A DNA stretch of 64,000 nucleotides from Bifiguratus adelaidae (lineage: Eukaryota; Mucoromycota; Endogonomycetes; Endogonales), in contig MVBO01000047.1 of the NCBI GenBank assembly GCA_002261195.1, positions 32,012-96,011 of the forward strand. The letters run 5' to 3'. The notes beneath the pieces are model-generated. The model saw nothing but the letters and a program-made list of their open reading frames with translations. It had not been told where the DNA came from and ran no database searches. This document shows positions 1-9,745 of this stretch, in pieces (within the stretch, counting starts at the first letter, position 1; each line of letters opens with the position of its first letter). The position numbers and the translations under genes are program-made.

Positions 1-3000
1 TTGGTGAAAAGTCATAACCGGTGAAGCCGGGTGTTGTCATGTCTGTCGAAGGCGTGACCTCTTCAGCCTCTTGATTGTCAACATATTCAAGGTAGCTTGT
101 CATCCAAGGATGTTGCATCAATTCGTGGGCGGAAGGTCGTTTGGAGGGATCTCGGATGAAACATTGCTTCAGAAAATCGAGACCGACCTCGGATATCTGC
201 GTTGGATCAGGCAACGGCGGGTCACTTTGAACGACATGGAACATAATGGTAAATTGGTTGTCCAACTGAGCCCATGGTCGTCGGCCAGTTGCCATTTCGG
301 TGATACAGCAACCCATAGACCAGATATCCATAGCACCTTTCCTGCCTTTGCCGGAGCCTTTGATCACTTCTGGAGCCTACATTGCAGGGCGTAAGGAATA
401 GAATCATCTTCATCGCAACATCACCTACCATGTACATGGCTGTGCCCGTCAGACTGTTCCTATTGGTTCCACCCATCGTATTCCGTACTGTTCGCTGACC
501 GTTCTGTAAAATCTTTGCAGCGCCAAAGTCCACAAATTTTAGGGTGCCATTGTGATCCAAAAGAATGTCTAATGCGGAATGAGCACATTGGATATCTCAG
601 GCATTCGCCACTTACTGTCAGGTTTCACGTCTCGATGAACCACGTTATTGTCATGCAAGTAGGCCAAACCTTGCAGCATCTGGTAGGTGTACGCTTGTAT
701 GTAAAGCTCATCTGTAATCCGACCGCTTTTCTGTAACAGCTTGCCCAGGGATCCGTATTCACAATACTCCATGAAGATCCAGACTTTGTCGCGGTGTACC
801 TCGATACCATAATATTCGACAATGTTCTCGTGATGAAGCATCTCCATGACTTTCATCTCTTCCTTGATACTTTTGTGTAGTGACGAAAGCGTAGCCGAAT
901 CTTGGAAAGGAATGGCTTTGGCAGCCATAATTTCGTTCGTCTCCAGATTGGTTGCCTTGTAGACAGCTCCAAATGTGCCAGAGCCAATACATGGTCCGGG
1001 TTGCCATCTGAAGGACATATTGGATGAACTGGGCGCGAGGAAGACAAGAGAACGATCTTCCGGTCGATCATCTGTCAGGACTTGACCGACGAGCTTTTGA
1101 GCTTTCTCCCATGTATAACGTCGCTGATCGATAGCAGCGAGGGTTTTGACCCATTCGTCTCTGACAAACATGTTTACATTCTGCTCGCCACCAGTGCTGC
1201 TCATGGTAATGTCCAGCTGCCGTTCAAGATTTGCCGCCATCATCATCTGCTTCTCCTTTTCGGCCGTCAATGCTTCATGCTTCGATCTTGCACCAAGGAC
1301 GTCGAAATGAGCAATAAGCAGTGCGATACACGAAGCGACTTTGCTTTGCAGTGTCGTAAACTCATCCTCTGATAGGAAGAGAATGTTGTTTGCTCTGGTG
1401 ATCGCCATGGCAAATTCGAGCGCTGCGACAGTCCATCGGAAAGTCTTTCGGTCCGTTGGAACGCAATCGTCGCAGATAAAGCTGAGCCAATCAATGGCTA
1501 AGCGTACCAACTGCATCTCGACCTCTTTGCGCATAACGTCCTCTAGAGCTCTTGATATACGTAAAGCGAAATCACTTGCGAATGTGAAGCACTCTTCAAT
1601 GATATCTTGATGGCCGCCTTCGCTCAGGATCTCTCGAACGGTGTTTACACTATTGATGGAAAGATTGGCTAGGCGTAACACAGTCTTCTTGATCTTGTTT
1701 ATCTCGCGGTTGATGATGGGAATATTAGGTCGCGTTTCATGCACCAAGTCTATAAGGTTGTTTCCCACTTTGTTGATAAAGGTTTGGCGGGCCATTGGTA
1801 AGGTATTGGCATAGCGTGCGATCAGTCGGATCCGGTTTAGGGGGATATCTGGCTTGAAGAATTCAATATCGACATTGACCACTTCTCCGGTCCACGTAAA
1901 CGCTTCTTCTGGTGACATGATGAGAATGTACTGATCCGCTACAATTGAGGAGGTGGCACTGTCGATATCTCTCAAGAAGCAAGACCTGACAAGTTCCTGA
2001 ATCGCCTTGTCCTTGCCAAGAAGGCCAGCTGACGCGATGATGTAAAGTCCTTGGGACTGATATTTTTCAGTGTAAACGAGGAAATGATCTGAATGGACCA
2101 GAGCATCGACGAGATTTGGGAACGTATTTTCCTTGAACGAATACTCTGCCACATTCTCAATCTGGGTCATGAGGATCCTAAGCCGTTGTGAGATGCCTGT
2201 GGAGAACATCCAAACGCTCTTACCTGGCAAATCGCATCATTTTTCTCGCCCTTAGACGAAAATTTTGTAAAGTTCTAGAGTACCAACGTCCTAATCCACC
2301 TTCGGGCGAATCAGGCGCCGAATCTAAATAGGATATAAACAATTTTGTCACACGCTTCAACAATCCATCTGTCAGCGCACTGTAACGTAATACCTGGCCG
2401 TTAGTCCCAGCTTAGGTCATATTCGTCCGATATACCTGAAACTTTTGGCCGTCTCCAAGTCGCCAAATTTAACATCGAAACAGATGGTCTTCACGAAGTC
2501 CCATTGTTGTTCCAGGAACTCAGCTTCGCGAAAGGTTGACTTGGGCTCCGATTTGAGCTTGTACCACATCAAGCGGATATAGTAAACCAACGAGCGCAGC
2601 AAGACCTGATCGTATGACTCGCTGATATACTTGGGTAAATTCCAACCGTGCGCCGGCTCCGCCAAGGCTTCGTATTGTACTTTCACCGATATGGCAAGCT
2701 TGAGCAAACCCTTGAAGTCTTCCATCATTTGGTCAATGACGAGACCCGATGGATCGCGCACATTTTTAACGTAAGCTAAACGGAACTTGAGAACTTCTTC
2801 GACAATCGACGTGGGGAAAATGACGAGTTGCTTAAGTTGATCTCGGAAAGGAGGAAGGCCCAGCTCCGTAAAGATCTCTGCATTCTCGATCATTGTTTCC
2901 TTGGCCTTGCGTAATAGATTGTATAGCGTACGTAGTGTTCGCCGCTCGAATGTTTCGCTCAAAGTTGATTCTTTGAGTAATCGCTCAATGAAGGATATGT

Positions 3001-4630
3001 TTTCGACATCATCAGGCGTATCGCTTGCGCGCACGATTTGAAGATCCTCACTGCCTGTCCAGTCTTTCAAAATCTTGAACTGCATTTGCAATGATCGCGT
3101 AATGGTTCCCCATGCATTGATTGCACCCATTTTGGCTTGAAATTCAGGCGAGCCATATCGTGGATGAGCTTCCGCCATTGCGGCGCGCGTTCGATATAAT
3201 GATTCGATTCGGTCAACTTCCTTCAATAGTTGCGCGACCTGCTGCAACGCGGTCCCTTGACCTTCCACCACCTTGAAATCCATGACCTTGTCTAAAACAC
3301 CGCTCACTTGAGTTCTAGCTTGCTCCACACCTTTGGCTTCTTGTAGCTCCGTTCGCGCGCGTAGAATGGCTCGTACCGCCAACCATGTCTTCTCCAGCAA
3401 CTCTTTGTCATGAGGATCACGCATCGTCGAGCTAGTGAGTTTCTTCTTTTCGGATTTGAGAACCTCTCCAGTCAATACAGACGAAAGCATCTGCTGCCAT
3501 TCAAGACGTTCGTGCAGAATATTGTTATCTGCGAGTTGCTTTTCGATTGCTTCACTGCAAAGATCATCGAAAGACCTTGTAATGGCCGCTCTATGTGCAC
3601 TATGGGTCAAGGATTGCCATTGAGCGTTCTGCCTCTTTTTCTTCCAGGAAGATTGCCCGGAATGATTGTTCTGGCGATTCCGATGATGAGACCGAGATTT
3701 CTTGTTTTGTTCCTTGGGAGCATTCCGTGTGGCTAATTTGGAAAGGGAAGGATTGGCACATTTTGCTTGATTATCTGAACCGGAGCTTTCCTGCTGTTCA
3801 TTGACGACCTGTGTTGGTTTTACTACGTTGTCTCGCTCCTCGTCGCTTTCAGACTCTGTAGAGAAACCCTGAAACGGATTCTGACCAGCATGTTCCGGAA
3901 ATTCATAGGCATCCGGAAAGTTCATGTCCAGGAAAGGACTGTGTTCGACATCTGAAAAGTCGTCCAACTTGGTATCAAAATCATCGAGAAAGTCTCGCGC
4001 TCGCGACCGAAAACTCTTTGCGTTGCTTCTAGAGGAAGTTCGATTCTTTCGCGTCGACATACTAACATCTTGCCCCTCTGCACGAACAAGAGAAGGACGT
4101 TGATGACTTGTTGAAGCTCGAATATGCGAAGTGATGGTTGGTATGGATGGATCTTGACCATTTTTGTATCCAAGTGGAATGGAGGAAGGTGATAGCGTCT
4201 CTGAGTTGGGTATAGGAGAGGGAGAATGGACTATTGAGGGTCGACGAGATGTCCCAACACTATTTCGATGCGTAGTCGGAGTAATGCCTGGGTTTGGCGA
4301 CACCGTTGGGGTACCATCCGTCTCTAATACACCTGAATCTGCACGATCCAAGCGGTCATTCAGAGAGATATCCGGTGAGCGGCTGACGTCGTCTATGATA
4401 GCTTGCAGAGGCTTCTCTTGTGCTTCCAGGGCGATATCATTGGTTGAATCTGCGTTGCTGGAACTTTCAGCCACGGTTTCCTCAGGCTGTGCGGTTGTAT
4501 CAGCGGTGGCCGTGTCAGGTTCTGTTGAGGTTTCGTCCCCGAGCTCTGTCTTGCCATCGCCAAGAGCATCCGTTTCCTCTGGTGTATACTGGTCTTCCCA
4601 TTGGAGCTTGCGTTGCGCTTTGCTCGTCAT
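1..4630 (-). CDS. SSK2: Ssk2/MEKK4-type MAP kinase kinase kinase (3' end beyond window)
   Basis: This is the top-tier kinase of a stress (HOG/p38-type) MAPK cascade and should phosphorylate a Pbs2-like MAPKK. It starts at the ATG at 4630. The N-terminal ~200 residues are Ser/Thr-rich and probably disordered. A long helical regulatory region follows, as in Ssk2, Ssk22 and Wis4. The kinase domain is C-terminal: glycine loop GSGTFGAVYKA near 970, HRDVKPDN (split by an intron at about 619), DFGAAK, and APEVIKGSGKG. Introns remove about 2440-2380, 2223-2178, 620-580 and 430-380, and each junction restores the frame. The ORF is still open at base 1, after a typical subdomain XI (PSKRPSAHELMQHPW), so only a short tail is missing. 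The family is clear. Ssk2 as opposed to other MEKK4-like kinases is inferred from the architecture. It is transcribed in the same direction as DPB4, 198 bp downstream of that gene's stop. Confidence 0.93.
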
Positions 4631-4828
4631 GTCCGCTGGCTTTCCTACAACTTGTTCGCCAATATGACAAGTCGTAGTCTGCTCTTGGATCCCAGAGCTT
4701 GCGCCAAGTCCTACGAGTCCAAAGCACGATGGCAACCCAATCAATTGTTTAGGGTGGGTAACAAAGCAAAGGATCCTGCACCTGACAGCGGGCGGTCTCT
4801 AGAGGAATGATTGCCATGTCTAGACGTA

Positions 4829-5552
4829 TTATTCTTCGGTTTGCATATGTACAGGGTCTGGTCGATGCACTTTGTAGTTTTCCGTTTCATCAATGATAAA
4901 CGGAGCATCTCTTTTCTGCGGTATAACGGGTTGATCTGTGTCTTCATCTTCTGCAGCTGCGATATCGTCGTCTTCCTCCAATTCATCCACCTCTGCACCC
5001 TCCTCTTTGTCTTTCATGCCTTCGGCTTCTTCGTTCATGTTAGGATCCTTGCCTGTCGCTTTTGCTGCCGCTTTTGCCCGTTGATTATTTCGCTTCTGCT
5101 TTTGTGCTTCACGATAGGCTGCATGCAAGTCAGCAACAAGCGTCGAATCAGCATATCACATACCGTCAAATATAGACTGCAGATCTTGGAAAGCGGCTTG
5201 ATCTACGTCCATGGCTTTGAAGCTGGCAAAGATATGTTCGGCCGTCACCGTCTTGTGATTATCTTCCTTGGAGACATCATTTGCCCTACAACAACGAGTT
5301 AGCTTTTGTGCGACAATCAGTAATTCAACAGCCATACGTTGAGGCTATGTAATTGATAAAGACCGTGGAGGCTTTGCAAATGGCCAACCTAGCGTCCTTT
5401 TGTATCAAAACACCTTCTGGTAGCTACAAGTGGGCCATTGTCAGCAACGTGCAAAGCAGTAAACCTTTCATTTCAATGCATACCGCTTGCTTAATGATAC
5501 GCGTCACAATAGCCTTCGGTAGCTCCACGTCCTCAATGGAGTTGGTTGCCAT
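4829..5552 (-). CDS. DPB4: DNA polymerase epsilon / CHRAC histone-fold subunit Dpb4 (POLE3)
   Basis: This is a small histone-fold protein that pairs with a Dpb3/POLE4 partner in DNA polymerase epsilon, and in chromatin-remodelling complexes of ISWI type. The product starts MATNSIEDVELPKAIVTRII, which carries the diagnostic ELPKAIVTRIIK of the family. Spliced exons continue with ASTVFINYIAS and the Dpb4-like NHKTVTAEHIFASF. The last exon encodes a charged, Lys/Ala- then Asp/Glu-rich C-terminal tail, usual for fungal Dpb4. At least three introns are seen, near 5480-5430, 5340-5290 and 5165-5120. The start ATG at 5552 was chosen over upstream in-frame codons because the family begins just before DVELPKA. 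It is divergent from the SUMO gene over 159 bp. No anomaly was seen. Confidence 0.92.
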
Positions 5553-5711
5553 GTCGTCCAGAAGCAACAAAACACGAAAACGCGCCTTGACCGAGTTTAA
5601 GCTCACGTGACCTTCATTTAATTTTGATGACGTCACGTAGCTTGCCTGGAGCCAAGGTCAGCGGTTCGCATCGAGGCGTCGTCTGCTGCTTCTAAGGGAC
5701 GCGCATTAGCC
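5553..5711. promoter_or_regulatory. Bidirectional DPB4/SUMO promoter with CACGTG and TGACGTCA sites
   Basis: A 159-bp spacer lies between two divergent start codons. It contains a CACGTG E-box at 5604-5609 and a perfect CRE/ATF palindrome TGACGTCA at 5628-5635, followed at once by a second CGTCACG. An ACGCGC resembling an MluI-type cell-cycle box sits at about 5700, next to the SUMO start. The elements are seen directly. Their use by bZIP, bHLH or MBF factors is inference. Confidence 0.5.
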
Positions 5712-6200
5712 ATGTCTGACTCGGAAAAGCCAGTGGAAAAGAAAGAGGAAGGCGGACAGCACATTAATCTCAAGGTGGTTGGAAGTGTAAGTTATTTGGG
5801 GAGTAACAGGCTGCATAGATTCGCAATCTCCGTGAGCCAGGCATCGGGGGCGGGGATGCCTTGTTGCGTCGTTGAGACTGTCTATAGCATGTCGGACAAT
5901 GACACGATACTCATTTTCGGCATTTGCAGGATCATAACGAGGTGTTCTTCAAGATCAAACGCACCACTCAGTTGAAGAAGCTCATGGATGCCTACTGCGA
6001 GCGACAAGGAAAGGCCACCAGCTCTGTGCGCTTTCTCTATGACGGTCAACGCATTCAACCTACCAATACACCCAATGATGTAAGTTTGCTTGATGATCGG
6101 ACGAACAAGGACTAAAGGTGCCTCGTTGCAGTTGGAGATGGAAGACGGTGACTCGATCGATGTCATGGTCGAGCAGATTGGCGGTGCTATACACATGTAG
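5712..6200 (+). CDS. SMT3: SUMO (Smt3-type ubiquitin-like modifier)
   Basis: This is the small ubiquitin-like modifier conjugated to lysines by the Aos1-Uba2/Ubc9 pathway. Three exons (5712-5786, 5930-6079, 6132-6200) give exactly 97 residues. The sequence runs from an acidic/lysine-rich disordered N-terminus (MSDSEKPVEKKEEGGQHINL) into the beta-grasp core with VFFKIKRTTQLKKLMDAYC, VRFLYDGQRI and EDGDSIDVMVEQ. The diglycine is at residues 92-93, followed by a four-residue tail (AIHM) that a Ulp1-type protease must remove. Two 5' introns of 143 and 52 bp interrupt it. There is a single start and no frameshift. It is convergent with MPDU1, the stops being 167 bp apart. Confidence 0.97.
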
Positions 6201-6367
6201 TTTTACATTCAATGGTAGTGGCCATGCAGAAGGACATGCCATTCCTCAATGTCACTGCTCGTCTTGGCCAAGGAGATTCGTAAGGAAACATACGTACACA
6301 TCATTGTGCGCCGTGTATATACATTATACGAGGAATATTGCCATGTCGGCGCATTGCTTCCAATCCT

Positions 6368-7180
6368 CTAGTCGCGCTTCCTGTGTCTGGTACGCGGCGA
6401 CGAAGTTGCTGCCTTTTCCAACTTCGCAACCTTGGCCTTGGCTTTAGTCCCGACTTTCTTCGCCTTAGCCTTGGCACTAGAGTAATAGAGAACTTGTCCA
6501 GCAAGGATGGCATTGAACAAGGCACCCAAGGACGTTCCACTGAGCATCAAAGGATCGTCCAATTCTGTCGCGGTCGTAAAGACACGCGCAAGACTACCAA
6601 ACAGATAGTTCATGACGGCAAAGGCTGACAATTGACCCGTGCTGCCGTTCGTGTAGTTGGTCATGATTTGCGGAATCTTTGACGCGATATTCAGCGGAAT
6701 TGTTCCGGCGAACAATGACGCGAGAGCCGTGGGATTGACCAATTGAGGAGACATGAGCATATAGCCGATAGCAAGTATGGCACCTAAAGCGCCAACACCA
6801 CCCACAGTTTGCTTGGAGAAGGCGAAAATCAACAAGGTGATGATGATGTTTTGCGTAGTGAGGAAGAGCATTTCTCCCCAGGTCGAGAATGGGTTTCCGG
6901 CACGGGCATTGTAAGCCAGATTGATGACGTTTGCGACGACTTCAAGCAAGTAGGAACTAAGACTTAGACCTTGCGTACTTCGGTTCTTGAGAATAGTGAT
7001 GATTTGAGGAATCTTGACAATCGACCCTCCTGTTATGATGGCGATACCCAGACCTTTTGACAAGGCCAACTTGAGACATGCTTGGTCACCCAAGTTCAAA
7101 TCTTCCACAAGAGTGGTATAACACTCTGGGCCGATTATGCCTACAATGGGATCAGCGAGTGCTTTAGGAAGTTGTACCAT
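6368..7180 (-). CDS. MPDU1: MPDU1/Lec35-like PQ-loop membrane protein
   Basis: This is a single uninterrupted 270-residue ORF from the ATG at 7180. MPDU1 (mannose-P-dolichol utilization defect 1) is an ER membrane protein needed for use of dolichol-P-mannose and dolichol-P-glucose in N-glycan and GPI synthesis. The sequence shows about seven hydrophobic segments and two PQ-loop signatures: KIPQIITILKNRSTQGLSL (residues ~60-80) and KIPQIMTNYTNGSTGQLSA (~160-180). This is the usual duplicated layout. The C-terminus is a Lys/Ala-rich basic tail (KAKAKKVGTKAKAKVAK). An upstream in-frame region begins only with a TTG, so the ATG is preferred. It is one of the few intronless genes here. The function is transferred from the family and not tested in fungi of this type. 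Confidence 0.9.
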   Translation of the reverse strand: MVQLPKALADPIVGIIGPECYTTLVEDLNLGDQACLKLALSKGLGIAIITGGSIVKIPQIITILKNRSTQGLSLSSYLLEVVANVINLAYNARAGNPFSTWGEMLFLTTQNIIITLLIFAFSKQTVGGVGALGAILAIGYMLMSPQLVNPTALASLFAGTIPLNIASKIPQIMTNYTNGSTGQLSAFAVMNYLFGSLARVFTTATELDDPLMLSGTSLGALFNAILAGQVLYYSSAKAKAKKVGTKAKAKVAKLEKAATSSPRTRHRKRD

Positions 7181-7338
7181 GGCGAAAGGAGAGAGAGAAA
7201 GCAAAGGCGTATGGCCAAAGCCGGTCTGACAACGTGGAATTTCCTTTTATGGATTGCGCGCTGTTCGACATTTTACGCGTTTCTCTAACGATGCACTTTT
7301 ACATTCATCCTGTAAGAGATAGAGAGGGAGGTCGTCAT

Positions 7339-8180
7339 CTAGTGCTTGGAGTACTCTGGATGCTCAACATCGAACAGACGGTTAAGTGTAGCCACATGCC
7401 CTTCCAAAGCAGTCAACCAAGCATTCATTTTTGTCACCGTCTCGTCATTGCTGCCGCCCAACTTCTCGTAAAAGTCCTTTCGGTATGGGCATGCCTTCAT
7501 GGCCATCTATAATACCGTGTAAGTGCGATACTACACGTTGAATAATACCCCTCGTCAAGTGATACACGGGCCCGCACTTACAGAAAAAATGGGTCGGACC
7601 ATCATGGAGTGAAACTTTCTAAGGGTGTTGGTGTAAGCATTGGTGAAGGATGCAGACAATTCTTCACTGGGATTGTCCACATTGCGCCGCAATGCCTGAG
7701 AAGTAAAGTCGAGACCTCTGCAAGCGATCATGTAAGCCAACTGTAAGCAAAAGTAAACAGATGCTTACCGGTTCAACCAAAGAAGACCTTCGGTGGCGGT
7801 TCTCTTCTTTTCGCCAACTTCATTGGCGCAGAGATTCTGAAGAGTATCATTGGCCGTGGGATTGGAAAGGTAACGCTCCCTGATTTTCTAGTCCATCCTG
7901 AGCTTCATGACCGAATCAAAGCATCCAAACATACCTTGACATTGCCATTCATGTCATTCTGGACCACAGAGAAGGCAGATGAGCCCAAGAGATCTAACCG
8001 CATGTGAGTCAGGAACACTTGTGTTACACGCCATTGGCCATTCTCCATCAGATGCGGGCGTCACTTACCAAAGAGTTTAATGAGACCTTCCGTAGCCTCC
8101 AAGAACTGAGGCGTGTCAATGCCAGCAGGAGTCACTGTAACATCAGCGTAAGAACGAGAGATGGTATCAAAGTAAGTCAT
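7339..8180 (-). CDS. GLTP: Glycolipid transfer protein (GLTP/HET-C2 family)
   Basis: This is a cytosolic all-helical lipid carrier that binds glycosphingolipids and moves them between membranes. Spliced exons give MTYFDTISRSYADVTVTPAG, then VVQNDMNGNVK, whose Asp, Asn and Lys are the sugar-headgroup residues of the GLTP pocket. TATEGLLWLNRGLDF supplies the stacking Trp, and LRKFHSMMVRP the conserved His. The product ends HPEYSKH. About four introns split it (near 8070-7995, 7935-7880, 7770-7720 and 7600-7510). The start at 8180 lies only 42 bp from the proposed start of the divergent NAD kinase gene. All ligand-contact residues I can check are present. HET-C2-like incompatibility roles are possible but not indicated. 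Confidence 0.92.
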
Positions 8181-8222
8181 GACGAGAAAGAGCAAGGAAA
8201 GGTGCCAATTTAGGCAAGACAC
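8181..8222. promoter_or_regulatory. 42-bp divergent spacer between GLTP and NAD kinase starts
   Basis: Only 42 bp separate the two proposed start codons, with no TATA box or recognisable element. Core promoter sequences must therefore lie in the opposite gene's leader or first exon. If the NAD kinase really began at 8411 the spacer would be 230 bp, but the 8223 start gives a better presequence and splices in frame. Confidence 0.4.
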
Positions 8223-9679
8223 ATGTTTGCAACTGTTCGAGCTTGGCGACAGCCTACTTGGTTTATCACGCGCTCTTTGGCGGTGGCGGGTAAAACGTTG
8301 CCTGAAAAGGTTCAGGTGGAGTTATTGTGCAAGCCGCGTCGTAGGTTACAAGGTTGACCGGAACGACAAAAGGACTCACTGCGTATAGAAGGCAAAGACC
8401 CAGAAACACCATGCCTATCACCCAGCAAAGACAGGATACGCACGCGGGATATCATACAACCACAAAATGCTACCTATGCGTGAGTAGGTTAGATGTCTAA
8501 GGGCGTTTTACTCATGGCATCAAAGCGGCAACTTTATCTTGAATTGGGTGGAACCACCTCGCAATGTCTTAATCGTCAAGAAACCACATGATCCAAAAAC
8601 GGACAAAGCGCTGACAGATATCGCAGGGTATGGATGATGGTGGATGCTGGTCAATGTAGAGGAGAGCTCATCATGACGGCTTTTTCAGCTGGCTACATCA
8701 GAAGTATCCCCAAATGAACATTATCATCGAGCCAACAGAAGCAGAACGATTTGGGAAGGAACTGCCCTTTGTCCATGTTCTCTCGTCAAGTAAGAAGATG
8801 TCATTGACCTGATGGATCGACTTGTTCATACGTTAGGCTCTAGAGGCCGAATACAGCCGAGTCGTTGATTTCGTGGTAACGCTAGGAGGAGACGGCACGA
8901 TACTGCACGTCTCCAGTCTCTTTCCCAAGGCAGCTCCGCCGGTGGTTTCTTTTTCTCTGGGTACTCTGGGGTTCCTCATGCCTTTTCGTAAGTGAATGCC
9001 CTTGTGGATGCCTGCACGATCGCTAAGTGCCTTAACTGCAGATATCAGCCATTTCAAGCATGCCCTCGAGGACGTCATCCGAGGCGGCGTTTCCTTGCTG
9101 CTACGTATGCGCTTGGCATGCTCCTTGTATGATCGAACAGACGCAAGAAAGGTCATTAAAGGTGCGGAACAAGGGGAATTCCAGGTCATGAACGAGGCAG
9201 TCCTCCATCGGGGCCGCTATCCTCACCTCACAGCGATTGAGTGCTTTGTGGATGGACAATTTCTGACGGATGCCGTTGCAGACGGATTGATTGTTGCGAC
9301 TCCCACTGGTTCCACGGCTTATTCGTTGAGTGCAGGAGGTCCCATTACCCATCCATCCGTCCAGACACTGCTCCTTACGCCCATTTGTCCGCGATCACTT
9401 TCTTTTCGATCCGTATTACTACCTCCGGCGTCGACCTTACGATTTCGCATTGGTGAGCCCAGTCGGAGCGCAGTCGAAGTGTCGCTCGATGGACGCGTAT
9501 TGGACATGCTGGATCGAGGGGATTACGTGAAAATTTGCATGTCAAAGTATCCCATGCCATGCGTCAATAGGGTCGATGAAGGTGTGGATTGGAGCAGGGA
9601 TATCAACGACCTATTGAAATGGAATCAAAACTTTGAAGCCAAAAGTCTATTGCGCCATGGCTATGTAGATGTAGACTAA
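8223..9679 (+). CDS. POS5: NAD(H) kinase, probably mitochondrial (Pos5-like)
   Basis: This enzyme phosphorylates NAD(H) to NADP(H) with ATP. The first exon (8223-8289) encodes MFATVRAWRQPTWFITRSLA, which is rich in Arg and hydroxylated/aromatic residues with no acids: a mitochondrial targeting peptide. Further exons give PPRNVLIVKKP, EYSRVVDFVVTLGGDGTILH with the GGDG catalytic motif, SFSLGTLGFLMPF, and AVADGLIVATPTGSTAYSLS, the second conserved motif. The C-terminal half shows the usual beta-sandwich (LDGRVLDMLDRGDYVKI). Introns near 8290-8391, 8474-8502, 8629-8689, 8789-8836 and 8991-9040 all splice in frame. The mitochondrial NADH kinase identity is inferred from the presequence and similarity to Pos5. 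A cytosolic isoform from a downstream ATG cannot be excluded. It is convergent with dynein, 66 bp between stops. Confidence 0.88.
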
Positions 9680-9745
9680 TCATATATTGGTATCATAAAA
9701 TATTGCTTTATGGCGAGCGATTCTAATAGGGGGTATAAGATGCAA

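Noticed and set aside
8411-8473. ATG at 8411 as the NAD kinase start
   Set aside because: It is in a different frame from the downstream exons at the splice used. The 8223 start gives a proper presequence and consistent phases.
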